64,000 bases of DNA, from NCBI RefSeq assembly GCF_026151345.1, contig NZ_JAMQPR010000001.1, positions 2,286,176 to 2,350,175 of the forward strand, written 5' to 3'. The stretch's first letter is position 1. The number at the start of each line of letters is the position of its first letter. Under the pieces are notes generated by a model. The model was not told where the DNA came from and did not search any database. It saw only the letters and a program-made list of their open reading frames with translations. The DNA is from Leptospira paudalimensis. Lineage in GTDB: Bacteria; Spirochaetota; Leptospiria; Leptospirales; Leptospiraceae. Positions 36,629-46,390 of the stretch are shown here, piece by piece. The position numbers were made by a program, and so were the translations under genes.

Positions 36629-37965
36629 AACACTTACTTCAAAAATACGATACACCTGCTCCAAGATACACAAGTTATCCCACTGTTCCTTACTGGACCG
36701 ATTCACCTTCAGTGGAAGAGTGTATCGAATCATTGGAAACACATCTTTTCCCAAAAGAATCAAAGCTCGCGATGTACCTTCACATTCCATTTTGTGAAAC
36801 TTTATGTACATTTTGTGGTTGTAATACATCAATTACAAAAAACCATACTGTCGAAGAACCTTATGTCAAAGCAATCAAAACGGAACTTCAACTCTATTTA
36901 CAAAATGTACCTTCTTTAAAAGGGAAAGAACTTAGTGAACTTCATTTAGGTGGAGGTAGCCCCACTTACCTTTCCGATTACAACTTACAATCGACAATCG
37001 AATCGATCTTAAACCAATTACCTTCCTCAAAAGACCCACAATATTCCATTGAAGTCGACCCAAGAAGAACACGAATTTCCCAACTCAAACTCTTACACAA
37101 TTTAGGTTTCAAACGAATCAGTTTGGGAGTACAAGATTTTGATCCGGAAGTACAACGATTGGTAAACCGAACTCAACCTTTTGAACTAACTGAAAATATC
37201 ACCTTAGAGGCAAGATCACTTGGATTTAATTCAGTAAACTTTGATTTGATTTATGGATTACCCAAACAATCGCTAAACTCCATGTTATACACAATGGAAA
37301 AAACATTAGAACTGAAACCTGATCGAATTGCTTTTTACTCGTATGCCCATGTACCATGGATCAAAGCATCCCAACGTTTATTTACAGAAGCAGATTTACC
37401 AGACCCAACTCTCAAACGCGAGTTATATGAGATGGGAAGATCACTCCTAGAAAAAGAAGGATACAGAGAAATTGGTATGGACCATTTTGCTCTTCCTCAT
37501 GATAAATTATGGAAAGCTTTCCATTCCAAACAATTGCATAGAAACTTTATGGGATATAGTGACTCCAAAACCGATGTTTTGCTCGGACTCGGTTCCTCTG
37601 CAATTTCTGAAACACCAAATTTATTTTTCCAAAATATCAAACTGGAAATGAAGTATAGGAAATCTCTTTTGGACGATCATTTACCAATCCTAAGGGGCCA
37701 TAAACTTTCCAATTCTGATCGTTTGCGAAAACATTTAATTTTAGAACTGATGACTTCTTGGGAAGTAAAAGTACCAACTGATCTGTTCATCCATACGAAA
37801 GATTTTTTATCGGAAATGGAAAAAGACAAATTGGTTTTATGGAACCAAGAAACTCTCAAGGTATCTGAAATAGGAAAACCATTTTTAAGAATCATAGCGA
37901 TGGCGTTTGATGAAAAACTCCAATCCAATAAACCAGCAGGACCCGTTTTCTCAAAAGCAATATGA
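36625..37965 (+). CDS. hemN: Oxygen-independent coproporphyrinogen-III oxidase
   Basis: A 446-residue radical-SAM enzyme that decarboxylates coproporphyrinogen III without oxygen. The iron-sulfur motif CETLCTFCGC (C-x3-C-x2-C-x-C) is the HemN signature, followed by LHLGGGSPTYL and the SLGVQDFDPEVQ segment. The N-terminal YDTPAPRYTSYPTVPYW is typical of true HemN rather than HemW. It is coupled by 4-bp overlaps on both sides. Confidence 0.95.
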   Translation: MKHLLQKYDTPAPRYTSYPTVPYWTDSPSVEECIESLETHLFPKESKLAMYLHIPFCETLCTFCGCNTSITKNHTVEEPYVKAIKTELQLYLQNVPSLKGKELSELHLGGGSPTYLSDYNLQSTIESILNQLPSSKDPQYSIEVDPRRTRISQLKLLHNLGFKRISLGVQDFDPEVQRLVNRTQPFELTENITLEARSLGFNSVNFDLIYGLPKQSLNSMLYTMEKTLELKPDRIAFYSYAHVPWIKASQRLFTEADLPDPTLKRELYEMGRSLLEKEGYREIGMDHFALPHDKLWKAFHSKQLHRNFMGYSDSKTDVLLGLGSSAISETPNLFFQNIKLEMKYRKSLLDDHLPILRGHKLSNSDRLRKHLILELMTSWEVKVPTDLFIHTKDFLSEMEKDKLVLWNQETLKVSEIGKPFLRIIAMAFDEKLQSNKPAGPVFSKAI

Positions 37966-39170
37966 AAGAAAACGTTCATATTTTAGGTGGTGGGATTACT
38001 GGACTCTTTATGGCATACCACCAAGTAAAAAAAGGAAATTCTGTCACACTGTATGAAGAAAAAGATACATTAGGTGGAGTGATAGGAACATTGAACAAAC
38101 CAGAAGGTTTGGTAGAACTTGCTGCAAATGGAATCCTTTTGACCGATGATATCAAATCCATGTTAGATGACATTGGACTTTCACCTGTTTTCCCTAAAAA
38201 AGCATCAAAACGAAGGTATTTTTGGAACAATCAAAAATTATCCCAGTTTCCAATCTCAATCCTAGCAGGCACAAAATTACTGTATTCGATTTTTCTCAAA
38301 AAACTAAAATTTGATCCCAATCTAAATTTTGAAAACTGGGGAAATCAAATGTTTGGCCCCTCAGTGACAAAAAACATCATAGAACCTGCTTTAGGTGGAA
38401 TTTACGGCACTCGATTGTCGGAATTACAACCCGAAACGATATTTTCAAAATGGGATGGTAGAGGAAACAGTACCATTTTTAAAGAGATCAAAAAAAACAA
38501 AAAGAAAACATATGGAACCGTTTCCTTTCCCAATGGAATGGGAGACCTAGTCGCTCATTTGGTTTCTTACTTAGCAACCAAAATCACTATCAAAACAGGA
38601 TTTTCATTTTCAAACTTGAAAGAAATTCAAAATCTAAATGGATCAGTCAAAATTTGTATCTCACTAAAAAAGTTATTATCCATTTTAGATTCAGAAATCA
38701 AATTCGAAACAAAACCAAATTTGTTAACGATTTCCACCATCACAAGGTTTGGTGAAACAAAACTTACGAAAAAACCATGTTTCGGAATACTTTTTGGCAA
38801 AAATGAAGGTGTTCAAGCGTTAGGAGTTTTGTGTAATTCAGATATTTTTGATGGCCGAGTCCAAAATCAATTACATTCGGAAACTTGGATTTATCCAGAT
38901 ATAAAGGTAAAAAACGGCAACGATACGATTGAATCTATTTTAGAAAGAGATAGATATTTGATCTCAAAGAAAATGGACCCACCAACAGCTGTTTACCGAA
39001 GAACTTGGGAAGGTGTTTTCCCTGCCTATGACGCAAATTTATATAAGTTCAACCAAGTGTTAGACCAGTTAGAATTAAACTGGTCATCCCAAGGGAAAAA
39101 TATTAGATTTTATGGAAATTATAGAAAAGGAATTGGTCTCAGGTCAATTTTTGAATCGACAATGTTTTAA
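37962..39170 (+). CDS. hemG: Protoporphyrinogen oxidase, FAD-dependent (HemY/HemG-type)
   Basis: A 402-residue FAD enzyme that oxidises protoporphyrinogen IX. The N-terminal dinucleotide motif is HILGGGITGLFMAYH, with LYEEKDTLGGVIGTL downstream. The segment NIIEPALGGIYGTRLSELQPE is the PPOX family signature. It is much shorter than the 450-470 residues usual for HemY. It closes the plus-strand hem operon, and its last 27 bp overlap the 3' end of the convergent hemH. Leptospira annotations call this position hemG; by fold it is HemY-like. Confidence 0.88.
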   Translation: MKENVHILGGGITGLFMAYHQVKKGNSVTLYEEKDTLGGVIGTLNKPEGLVELAANGILLTDDIKSMLDDIGLSPVFPKKASKRRYFWNNQKLSQFPISILAGTKLLYSIFLKKLKFDPNLNFENWGNQMFGPSVTKNIIEPALGGIYGTRLSELQPETIFSKWDGRGNSTIFKEIKKNKKKTYGTVSFPNGMGDLVAHLVSYLATKITIKTGFSFSNLKEIQNLNGSVKICISLKKLLSILDSEIKFETKPNLLTISTITRFGETKLTKKPCFGILFGKNEGVQALGVLCNSDIFDGRVQNQLHSETWIYPDIKVKNGNDTIESILERDRYLISKKMDPPTAVYRRTWEGVFPAYDANLYKFNQVLDQLELNWSSQGKNIRFYGNYRKGIGLRSIFESTMF

Positions 39171-40232
39171 CGATTCTCCTCCATTTTTTTTACAAATACA
39201 TTCATTTACCTTTGTATCGGCAAGTAATACTCGTTCTGCTAAATATTCCATAAATGGTTTGTAAGTACCAAATGCAGGAATTCTAACAAATGAATTTCCA
39301 CCATTTTCCAAAGTCAGTTCTTTAAACTGTTCGCCAATTTCTTCTAAAGTTTCCAGATGATCACTCACAAAACTAATTGGATACACGGCAATGTGTTTAC
39401 CTTCTTTGGAAAGTTTCGTGATCATTTGAATTGTGTTTGGTTCAGTCCATTTGGCAGGTCCAACTTTACTTTGGTAAGATACATGTACATTACCTCTAAA
39501 ACCAAATTTTCTTAATTCCTCAGAAATTCTTTGGACTGAAACTTCTACTTCTTCCATATAACGATCACCCTTGTGAATGAGTCGCATAGGAACACCGTGT
39601 GCAGAAAAAATAATTTCTAAGTCTTTCCAATCACAATTCGGAGTTTCTTTAGGGTAATGTAAAAATTCATTCGATTCTAATTGGTTTGTAAAAAACTCAA
39701 AAATAAACCTAGCTGTAATTTGGTGAAACTTTGGTACCAAACCAAAATGTGGGATATAACCACCACTGCCAACAGGACATTCACCAAACTTTGATTCTAA
39801 AATTGCCAGTGTCGATAATACGGTAGACCTAGAGAATTGAGGATATAGTGGTAAATACAAAGTATTCTCATCCGGTTTGGTAAACTCATCCTCTCTAATA
39901 TTAGGAAATCCACACGTCATGGAAACTTTTACCATCCATTTTACATTCGTTTGTTGGTTAAGAATTAACTCCAAAACCTTAGCTTGTTTTTCTGTTTCAG
40001 AAACAAGAGGAGAACCGCCACCAAAACCCATAGATTCATAAGTTCGTTGTACTTTGGGAGCTCGTTTTTTTGCGATGAACCTTGCCAATCGAATGCGTAA
40101 AAATTCAGGTAATGGTAAATCAAACACAAATGGATCTGAAAATAAATCTCTTAAAAATACTTCAATTTCAGAGGAAGTTCGAGGTCCTCCTAAATTCACA
40201 AGGATCAAAGTTTTATCATGATTAGTTGTCAT
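39144..40232 (-). CDS. hemH: Ferrochelatase
   Basis: Inserts iron into protoporphyrin IX to complete haem. The N-terminus is TLILVNLGGPRT, and the catalytic region is FSAHGVPMRLIHKGD with the active-site histidine. The distal segment YPISFVSDHLETLEEI carries the conserved glutamates. I chose ATG 40232, giving 362 residues; it overlaps the topA end by 11 bp. The C-terminal tail contains three cysteines (NECICKK, KHCRF), which could hint at an iron-sulfur cluster as in some ferrochelatases. The tail is encoded partly within the 27-bp overlap with hemG. Confidence 0.92.
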   Translation of the reverse strand: MTTNHDKTLILVNLGGPRTSSEIEVFLRDLFSDPFVFDLPLPEFLRIRLARFIAKKRAPKVQRTYESMGFGGGSPLVSETEKQAKVLELILNQQTNVKWMVKVSMTCGFPNIREDEFTKPDENTLYLPLYPQFSRSTVLSTLAILESKFGECPVGSGGYIPHFGLVPKFHQITARFIFEFFTNQLESNEFLHYPKETPNCDWKDLEIIFSAHGVPMRLIHKGDRYMEEVEVSVQRISEELRKFGFRGNVHVSYQSKVGPAKWTEPNTIQMITKLSKEGKHIAVYPISFVSDHLETLEEIGEQFKELTLENGGNSFVRIPAFGTYKPFMEYLAERVLLADTKVNECICKKNGGESLKHCRFKN

Positions 40233-42168
40233 AGGTGATGTAGTCACAGTGTGGGTAACGAGAACAAAAATAAATGGTTTTTCCATTTTTCCCTAATTTG
40301 GTTTTGATGGTCCCATCAGAACATTTTGGGCAAACTTTTTTCTCTGTAAGATTTAGACTCTTTTCCTTCGTTAGATGTTGGTTCTTATTTTTTTTCGAGT
40401 TAGGATTTGATTTGATCCCCGAACTTTCAGAAACAGATTTTTCATTCGTTTTGTTTGTTTCCAACTCAGAAACAAACGTTTCAAATTTTTTCCTAGGTGA
40501 TTTTAAAATTTGTTTTAACTTCACATAAAATGCTGAAATTAATTCCACCCTTGAATTTTTGTTCCCAGTGATTTGGTCCAATTCTTGTTCTAAGTCCTTT
40601 GTAAATGACTCACCAATTAGATCATGAAAGTTTAAATCCAAATAACCATCCACTTTCATTCCCAGAGCAGAAGGACCTATGTTTTTTTGGTACTCAACAA
40701 TGTACTTTCTTAGTTTTAATGTTTCAAGAATGTTTGCGTAAGTGGAGGGACGACCCACTCCCGTATCTTCCATTTTTTGGATCAATTTACCTTGGGTATA
40801 TCGTTCCGGTGGTTCTGTTTCCTTTTCTATAGTCGTAAACGATTCGTAGAAAAAAATATCTCCTATTTTTGCATCCAATGTACTTTTCTTTTTATCCATC
40901 ATTGGATCCGGAAAGTTTTTGAAACCACCATCAAAAATTCTTTCAAATGAATGAGTGAATAGATGTTTTCCGATTGGGAATTCATACACAACTTCTTCAC
41001 CTGATTCTGGTTTCATCAGAGAGACCAAAAATCGTTCCCATATCAATTGGTAAAGTTTCCATTCATCTATTGTTAAATAATTTCGAATTTGCTGGGGTGT
41101 TAGATTGGGATTAATGGGGATGACTGCTTCATGAGCGTCTTGTGAGAATTTTTTTTGTTTGGACTGTTTTCCACTCACTTCTAACAGAAGTTTTGGGAAG
41201 TGTTTTTTTAGATAATTTTCACCTAACTGACGTTTTGAATCTGAAACACGAGTGCTATCAGATCTCATGTAGGTAATCAGACCAACCGTTTCTCCCGATT
41301 GTAATTTTTTACCTTCAAATAAACTTTGTGCAATTCTCATTGTTTTTTTTGAATCAAATTTTAAAGAGCGAAAACTCGCTTCAAGTAAACTAGCAGTGGA
41401 GAAAGCTTTTGGAGGTTTCCGAATGAATTGTTTTACTTTGATATTCGATAAAATAAGTTCCTTCAACTTAGAAGGTTCGGAAATCATCCCGAGTTCCTTT
41501 ACGATCGCATTTACATCTTCTTGATTCAGTTTTTCTTTTGTCTGGTATTTGAGTTCGGAACTTTGTTTATTCAGAGTTCCTTGAAGTTTGAGTAAAAAGT
41601 AAGTTTGTTTTGAGAAGTTTTGTATTTCTTTTTCTCTATCACATATCCAATGCAAAACGGTAGATTGAACTCTTCCTGCTGATAATGTTGGTATTTTTAA
41701 TTGTTTCCATAAATCAGGAGAAACTTCAAAACCAAAAATTCGGTCGATCACTCTTCTTGCAATTTGAGATTCAATTTCTCCTTGGTCGAGTCCAGTTTGT
41801 TTCTCTAATTGGATGTTTAATTCAACTTTTGTGATTTCTTTTAAACGCAATCGGTAGATTGGTTTTTTTAATTTTGCCAATTCATCAAAACAATGTTTGG
41901 CGATAATCTCACCTTCCCTGTCTGGATCACTTGCTATATAAATTTTGGAACATTTTTTGGCTTGTGTAACGATGGAGGCAAAGAGGTTTTTTTTCCCTTT
42001 GAGCCATTCATACTCAGGTTCAAAAGAATTGGAGATGTCCACCCCATACGATTTGGGTGGAAGGTCTTTGATGTGCCCTTTTGTTGCAACAACTAACCAA
42101 TCCTTACCTAAATAAGAATTGATGGTTGTTGCTTTTGTAGGAGATTCGACAATAATTAAATTGGTGAT
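40222..42168 (-). CDS. topA: DNA topoisomerase I, with no canonical start codon
   Basis: Relaxes negative supercoils. Toprim residues are NLIIVESPTKA (catalytic Glu, about residue 8) and SDPDREGE; the active-site tyrosine is about Y300 in LITYMRSDS. One C-terminal zinc ribbon (CPKC...CSRYPHC) is present. The essential Glu segment lies upstream of the first GTG (42042). In its frame a TGA at 42180-42178 is followed only by GAA, TTT, AAA, ATC, ACC, AAT, TTA, ATT, so initiation would need ATC (42168) or ATT. An ATG at 42181 is one base out of frame and stops at its fourth codon. It lies 23 nt after cysK. Confidence 0.85.
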   Translation of the reverse strand: MTNLIIVESPTKATTINSYLGKDWLVVATKGHIKDLPPKSYGVDISNSFEPEYEWLKGKKNLFASIVTQAKKCSKIYIASDPDREGEIIAKHCFDELAKLKKPIYRLRLKEITKVELNIQLEKQTGLDQGEIESQIARRVIDRIFGFEVSPDLWKQLKIPTLSAGRVQSTVLHWICDREKEIQNFSKQTYFLLKLQGTLNKQSSELKYQTKEKLNQEDVNAIVKELGMISEPSKLKELILSNIKVKQFIRKPPKAFSTASLLEASFRSLKFDSKKTMRIAQSLFEGKKLQSGETVGLITYMRSDSTRVSDSKRQLGENYLKKHFPKLLLEVSGKQSKQKKFSQDAHEAVIPINPNLTPQQIRNYLTIDEWKLYQLIWERFLVSLMKPESGEEVVYEFPIGKHLFTHSFERIFDGGFKNFPDPMMDKKKSTLDAKIGDIFFYESFTTIEKETEPPERYTQGKLIQKMEDTGVGRPSTYANILETLKLRKYIVEYQKNIGPSALGMKVDGYLDLNFHDLIGESFTKDLEQELDQITGNKNSRVELISAFYVKLKQILKSPRKKFETFVSELETNKTNEKSVSESSGIKSNPNSKKNKNQHLTKEKSLNLTEKKVCPKCSDGTIKTKLGKNGKTIYFCSRYPHCDYITYDN

Positions 42169-42191
42169 TTTAAATTCTCATCAAACAAAAA

Positions 42192-43106
42192 TTAAACGAA
42201 CAGTCCTTCCACAGATAAATATCTTTCACCTGTATCATAGCAGAATGTAAGCACTTTGGAGCCTGCAGGAATTTCTTTTAGCTTTTTGGAAACTGCAGCA
42301 AGGCTTGCACCAGAAGAGGTTCCAATAAAAATACCTTCTTTTTTCGCAGCAAGAACAGCCATTGTGAACGACTCTTCTTTTCCAACAGTGATGATCCCAT
42401 CGAGTAATTCTGTTTTACAGTTTTTAGGAATGAAACCAGCACCAATCCCTTGGAGAGGGTGTGGACCTGGTTTACCACCACTGAGAACAGGAGAACCTTC
42501 TGGTTCTACCGCAAATACCTTTAGTTTAGGAAAACGTTTTTTTAAGTTTTCTGCACAACCAGAAATATGCCCACCTGTGCCCACTCCAGTGATGATATAG
42601 TCCAAACCATCTGGAAAATCTTTTGCAATCTCTTCTGCTGTTTTTTCTCTATGAACTTGGATATTGGCTTCGTTTTCAAACTGTTGCGGCATCCAAGCAT
42701 TAGGATTGGCTGCTACCATCTCTTGTGCTTTTGCAATTGCACCTGGCATTCCTTTTTCTCTTGGAGTGAGTTCAAACTTAGCGCCGTATGCTGCCATAAT
42801 CCGGCGTCTTTCAACTGACATATGTTCTGGCATTACTAGAGTAATCGCATAACCTTTCACAGCTGCAACCATAGCAAGACCAATCCCAGTATTTCCAGAT
42901 GTTGGCTCCACAATAATGGAATCTTTTTTAAGTTTCCCTGATTTTTCGGCATCTTCAATCATCGCAAGAGCGATTCGATCTTTAATCGATCCACCTGGGT
43001 TCTGTCTTTCTAGTTTCATATAGACTTCGTGATCAGTTCCAAACAAACGAGACAATCGGATATGTGGTGTATTGCCAATGGCATCTAAAATACTATTAAA
43101 TTTCAT
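42192..43106 (-). CDS. cysK: Cysteine synthase A (O-acetylserine sulfhydrylase)
   Basis: Makes cysteine from O-acetylserine and sulfide, the final step of the sulfate route encoded elsewhere in the window. The PLP lysine is K42 in [11 protein letters not shown], with the PTSGNTGIG substrate loop and GTGGHISG phosphate loop. The length of 304 residues is normal. A GGAGA Shine-Dalgarno precedes the ATG. topA follows closely on the same strand, so co-transcription is likely. Confidence 0.96.
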   Translation of the reverse strand: MKFNSILDAIGNTPHIRLSRLFGTDHEVYMKLERQNPGGSIKDRIALAMIEDAEKSGKLKKDSIIVEPTSGNTGIGLAMVAAVKGYAITLVMPEHMSVERRRIMAAYGAKFELTPREKGMPGAIAKAQEMVAANPNAWMPQQFENEANIQVHREKTAEEIAKDFPDGLDYIITGVGTGGHISGCAENLKKRFPKLKVFAVEPEGSPVLSGGKPGPHPLQGIGAGFIPKNCKTELLDGIITVGKEESFTMAVLAAKKEGIFIGTSSGASLAAVSKKLKEIPAGSKVLTFCYDTGERYLSVEGLFV

Positions 43107-43172
43107 AATTTCTCCGTTTAAGTCACATTTTTAAAGAAAATCTAGATTTGTCCACAATGAAATGAAATAAGT

Positions 43173-44057
43173 CTAGGGGCTACGAAATGAAAGTAGATAG
43201 GAATGATCTTCTTTCATTTGAGATAAAACATTTGGGTGATTTTCAACAAGAATCGCCTTTTCTAGGTAAGGTGCTGCAATCCTAAGGTCTAATCGGCGTA
43301 AAGCTAGAGAGGCTTTTTTTCTTACTTCTGGATCCTCATGGGATAACATCTCTGTCACCGCTTTAAAATTTTGGTTGGGTAATCGTTCTAAACCCACAAT
43401 AGCCGATAAAATGGAGATTTTTGCATAGGGAACCTGTTCTTTCCCAAGTCCATCCGTAAGAGGAGTGATCCACTCCTTACGATGGGATTCATACATCGCA
43501 TCGGCTGCAGAACTTCGAATATAAAAATTAGGATGAGACAATGCTTGTTTTATCGTTTGTTCGGAGGATTCCGTGGATGGGAGCGAACCTAACGCTCGTA
43601 ACATCTCTCCACAAGCCAATACCATGGAAATTTCACCATCTTCATAAAAGTACGGGCTCGATGTAGAATGACGATCGGCAACACCGTCACTGATTTTTCT
43701 TACCTTTGGAGGGTTGTATTCGATGATGGAAGCCGACTCTTTTTGAAACGTTTTGGTGAGAACAGGAATCGCAATTTTGTCCCCTTTTTTCGCAAGAGCT
43801 TTTGCCGCATAAAATTTCACCGCGGGGGCATTGTTCTCACTCGTTGGGAAATTGGGTGTCCCCTCTAAGGCAGAAAGTATATCCCTATAACCTCGATTTG
43901 ATTTAATAAATGTTAATCGGTCAATGGCATCACGAATTTCGAAGATATCGGAAGAGGAAAGTCGTTTCCTTTGGGTTTCAAAAAAGACCTCATCTTGTTC
44001 TGAAAATACACTTACATTCCATAAAAAGACGAATAGTAGAACATTTTGGAATTTCAT
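43173..44057 (-). CDS. Secreted HEAT-repeat protein
   Basis: A 294-residue protein with a signal peptide (about residues 1-19, ending SVFSEQ) and several HEAT-like helical repeats, for example VKFYAAKALAKKGDKIAIPVL and DPEVRKKASLALRRLDLRIAAPYL. Such repeats act as protein-binding scaffolds; no enzyme motif is seen. Location is probably periplasmic. Function unknown. Confidence 0.8.
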   Translation of the reverse strand: MKFQNVLLFVFLWNVSVFSEQDEVFFETQRKRLSSSDIFEIRDAIDRLTFIKSNRGYRDILSALEGTPNFPTSENNAPAVKFYAAKALAKKGDKIAIPVLTKTFQKESASIIEYNPPKVRKISDGVADRHSTSSPYFYEDGEISMVLACGEMLRALGSLPSTESSEQTIKQALSHPNFYIRSSAADAMYESHRKEWITPLTDGLGKEQVPYAKISILSAIVGLERLPNQNFKAVTEMLSHEDPEVRKKASLALRRLDLRIAAPYLEKAILVENHPNVLSQMKEDHSYLLSFRSP

Positions 44058-44098
44058 TCCTTCCCCCTAAAATTGGAGGACATTCTAACTCATTTTGG

Positions 44099-44647
44099 CT
44101 AATTTTCTTTTAATTTTTCTGCGACTTCTTTTAATTTTTCAGATAAGTCGCCAAGGGTTGCTTTGTCTTCTTCCAAAATGGATTGGCTGAATTTTTCCAA
44201 ATCCTTTTGGATTTGTTCCTTTTTTTCACTCGCGCGGGATGCCATCTTTCGGAGTAAATCTTCTCTATAAAGGCTAAAGTCCACTTCCTTCAATTCCCCG
44301 AGTTCCACCATCGAATTGACAATCCTTTCCAACCGTTCGCGGGTAAGGTAATTGGCTCCAATTCCACCTAAAACCAAACGTTCAAACAGACCAGAAATAT
44401 CACGGCCGGTCTCTCGGATGAGAGAAGTTAACATAAAATTAGAAAAATCTTCGTTCCTTTGGCCAAGGCTTACCTTTAAAAAAGTTTGTCCAAGGATCTT
44501 GGGTGTAATGTCTTCGCCAGAAAGGTTGTCTTGGACTTTGATTTCTTCCCCACCGATGATCATCTTTGCCACATCTTCTAAGGTGATGGTGGAACTTGTT
44601 TCTGGATCATAGAGCCTACGGTTTGCGTATCGCTTGAGGAGCTTCAT
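44099..44647 (-). CDS. PhaR-like polyhydroxyalkanoate synthesis regulator
   Basis: A 182-residue protein whose first 60 residues are the PHB/PHA accumulation regulator DNA-binding domain: [28 protein letters not shown], then [11 protein letters not shown]. In other bacteria PhaR represses phasin and synthase genes. The C-terminal half is a long charged coiled coil (about residues 125-182). No pha gene is in this window, so the target is unknown. Confidence 0.85.
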   Translation of the reverse strand: MKLLKRYANRRLYDPETSSTITLEDVAKMIIGGEEIKVQDNLSGEDITPKILGQTFLKVSLGQRNEDFSNFMLTSLIRETGRDISGLFERLVLGGIGANYLTRERLERIVNSMVELGELKEVDFSLYREDLLRKMASRASEKKEQIQKDLEKFSQSILEEDKATLGDLSEKLKEVAEKLKEN

Positions 44648-44704
44648 CGGAGATGCTTTTTAAAATGACTTTCAAGCCTAGGGGGTCAACTAAAATACAA
44701 TCGT

Positions 44705-45571
44705 ATGGACTCACTATTCGGAGCCGTTTTGACACAACTCCCAGAGCAGGAAAAAGAACTTATGATTGCTTGGTTACAAGTAAATGGGTCCGTAGTGAAA
44801 GAATGTACAAGTAAAAATTGGAAAGATTTCCCTGATTGTGTTAGAGTTTTTTCCAAACCAAGTCCAGATTTAGCAAAAGAACTTTTAGATTGGAGCATCG
44901 AACCAATCTTATGCGGACAATTTTCAAAGGAAGAAAAAGAGGAATACAAATCCGCAGGTGTTTCCTTCTTATGGGATAAACCTTTTCAGAAAATTCATAC
45001 TTTACCTCTCCGCCCAGAGCCAGAAAAAAAATTAACTTGGATTGTTTGTACGAAAGATCAAATCCTCGACCAAAACATTTCGAGGGTTTTAAAATCTCTT
45101 GGATATTCTGTTTTTACGGAATCCAATCCTGAATTTTTACTCAAAAGATTGTTAGTTGGTCCATGTCATTTTTTAGTATTGGATTGGGATAAAATAGATA
45201 CAAAGTTGTTGATCCCAAATTTAGAAAAAATCAAAAGAGAAAAACCATTTTTGTCGATCGGCATCAAAGATTTTAACCGAGAAAATCTATTTCGTGATTT
45301 AAAAATGGGGATCAGTGGGATCTCAGAGGTGCTCATCGATGGAAAGGATTTTTGGAAGGTATTTTTGGATAGTTTTCCACTCACAGAAGAACAAGTAACA
45401 GAAAAACATTGGAAAGAATCAGTAAAATCCGTATCCAAATTAACGTTTACCTTCCAAGAAAAACGAATCCCCGTTTCCATGAAACTAAACGAAGTCACCA
45501 CTTTATCTGCAGATCAAACTTTCCAATCCACAAAAGACCATATCGATTTATTTCGTTGGTTTGTGAGTTAA
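44705..45571 (+). CDS. Hypothetical protein with degenerate receiver-like domain
   Basis: A 288-residue cytoplasmic protein. Residues about 110-220 have the alternating hydrophobic strands of a response-regulator fold (TWIVCTKDQILDQNISRVLKSLGYSV, FLVLDWDKID), but the phosphorylation site context is not conserved and the conserved Lys is uncertain. The C-terminal 70 residues could be a PilZ-like or other beta domain. No clear Shine-Dalgarno is visible before ATG 44705. No named family recognised. Confidence 0.6.
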   Translation: MDSLFGAVLTQLPEQEKELMIAWLQVNGSVVKECTSKNWKDFPDCVRVFSKPSPDLAKELLDWSIEPILCGQFSKEEKEEYKSAGVSFLWDKPFQKIHTLPLRPEPEKKLTWIVCTKDQILDQNISRVLKSLGYSVFTESNPEFLLKRLLVGPCHFLVLDWDKIDTKLLIPNLEKIKREKPFLSIGIKDFNRENLFRDLKMGISGISEVLIDGKDFWKVFLDSFPLTEEQVTEKHWKESVKSVSKLTFTFQEKRIPVSMKLNEVTTLSADQTFQSTKDHIDLFRWFVS

Positions 45572-45599
45572 GTGTATAAAAAATAAATGACGATGTGAT

Positions 45600-46373
45600 T
45601 CATTCAAATAATAACATGTCATCACTCGAAAGTTCACCTGCTCCTCGGTTTGGAAAAGCCTGCTCAAAAAACAATGCAGCTAACAAATCAAAGTCTTCAT
45701 CTTCTTCCCGATTTTCCATTTCCCAAAGTTCGTTCCTTCGTTTGATGAGAAGGGATACGGTTGCATCTTCTAATGCAAAGTCAATTTTCAATCGATTTAA
45801 CGTTCGTATCCAATAGTTTAAATTATAGATACTATAATCACGAAAATACGTGAGCCCTGCAATGGTTGGTTCGTATTTGAGTAATGCCTCTGTCAGGTAA
45901 CAGGCAGTTTTTAAATCTTCAGTGGCACCAGTTTCTTTATAATTGCGATAAATATGGTGGATGGTTTCATGCATCGACATGGTGGAATGGTAAGAATCTT
46001 CAATGAGACGTATAGAATCGGGATGGGATTCCATATACCCAAAAACATCTACGATTTCATTTTTCTCTTGGGCTTCTTTTCTAGCTAAATCACATTCTTC
46101 ATCTGTGGTCTTAGGATCAACTAACAAGATAAATAGATATTTGGTTTCAAAAGCAAACCTAGATTCTTTTGGAATGTAATATTCGATCCAAATGGGTTCT
46201 TTGTAGTAATCAATCGACTCTTGGAAACTAAGTTCCGGTGTGACTTTAAGTGATTTGAGTTTTTTGACGTCATCGGTGATGACTTTTTTTCCTTCAACCC
46301 TCGTTTTACTTCGTTTGATTTGCCGGAGTTCCGACTTATTCAAAAGTGGCTTGGGTTTGAAGCTCGAGTCCAT
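45600..46373 (-). CDS. Hypothetical protein
   Basis: A 257-residue soluble protein with a basic N-terminus, a central alpha/beta stretch and a helical C-terminal half ending in an acidic tail (EEDEDFDLL). A SMHETIHHIYR segment near residue 132 looks superficially like a metal-binding helix but does not match a known zinc-protease motif well enough. No family recognised. It lies 17 bp downstream of the TlpA-like gene on the same strand. Confidence 0.6.
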   Translation of the reverse strand: MDSSFKPKPLLNKSELRQIKRSKTRVEGKKVITDDVKKLKSLKVTPELSFQESIDYYKEPIWIEYYIPKESRFAFETKYLFILLVDPKTTDEECDLARKEAQEKNEIVDVFGYMESHPDSIRLIEDSYHSTMSMHETIHHIYRNYKETGATEDLKTACYLTEALLKYEPTIAGLTYFRDYSIYNLNYWIRTLNRLKIDFALEDATVSLLIKRRNELWEMENREEDEDFDLLAALFFEQAFPNRGAGELSSDDMLLFE

Positions 46374-46390
46374 ACTAGATCATCGACAGT

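Noticed and set aside
42040..42042. GTG 42042 as the start of topA
   Set aside because: It would omit the VESPTKA segment with the Toprim catalytic glutamate, which is clearly encoded upstream in the same frame.
45975..46010. HETIHH segment as a zinc metalloprotease motif
   Set aside because: It does not fit HExxH (the order is HETIHH) and no third ligand region was recognised.
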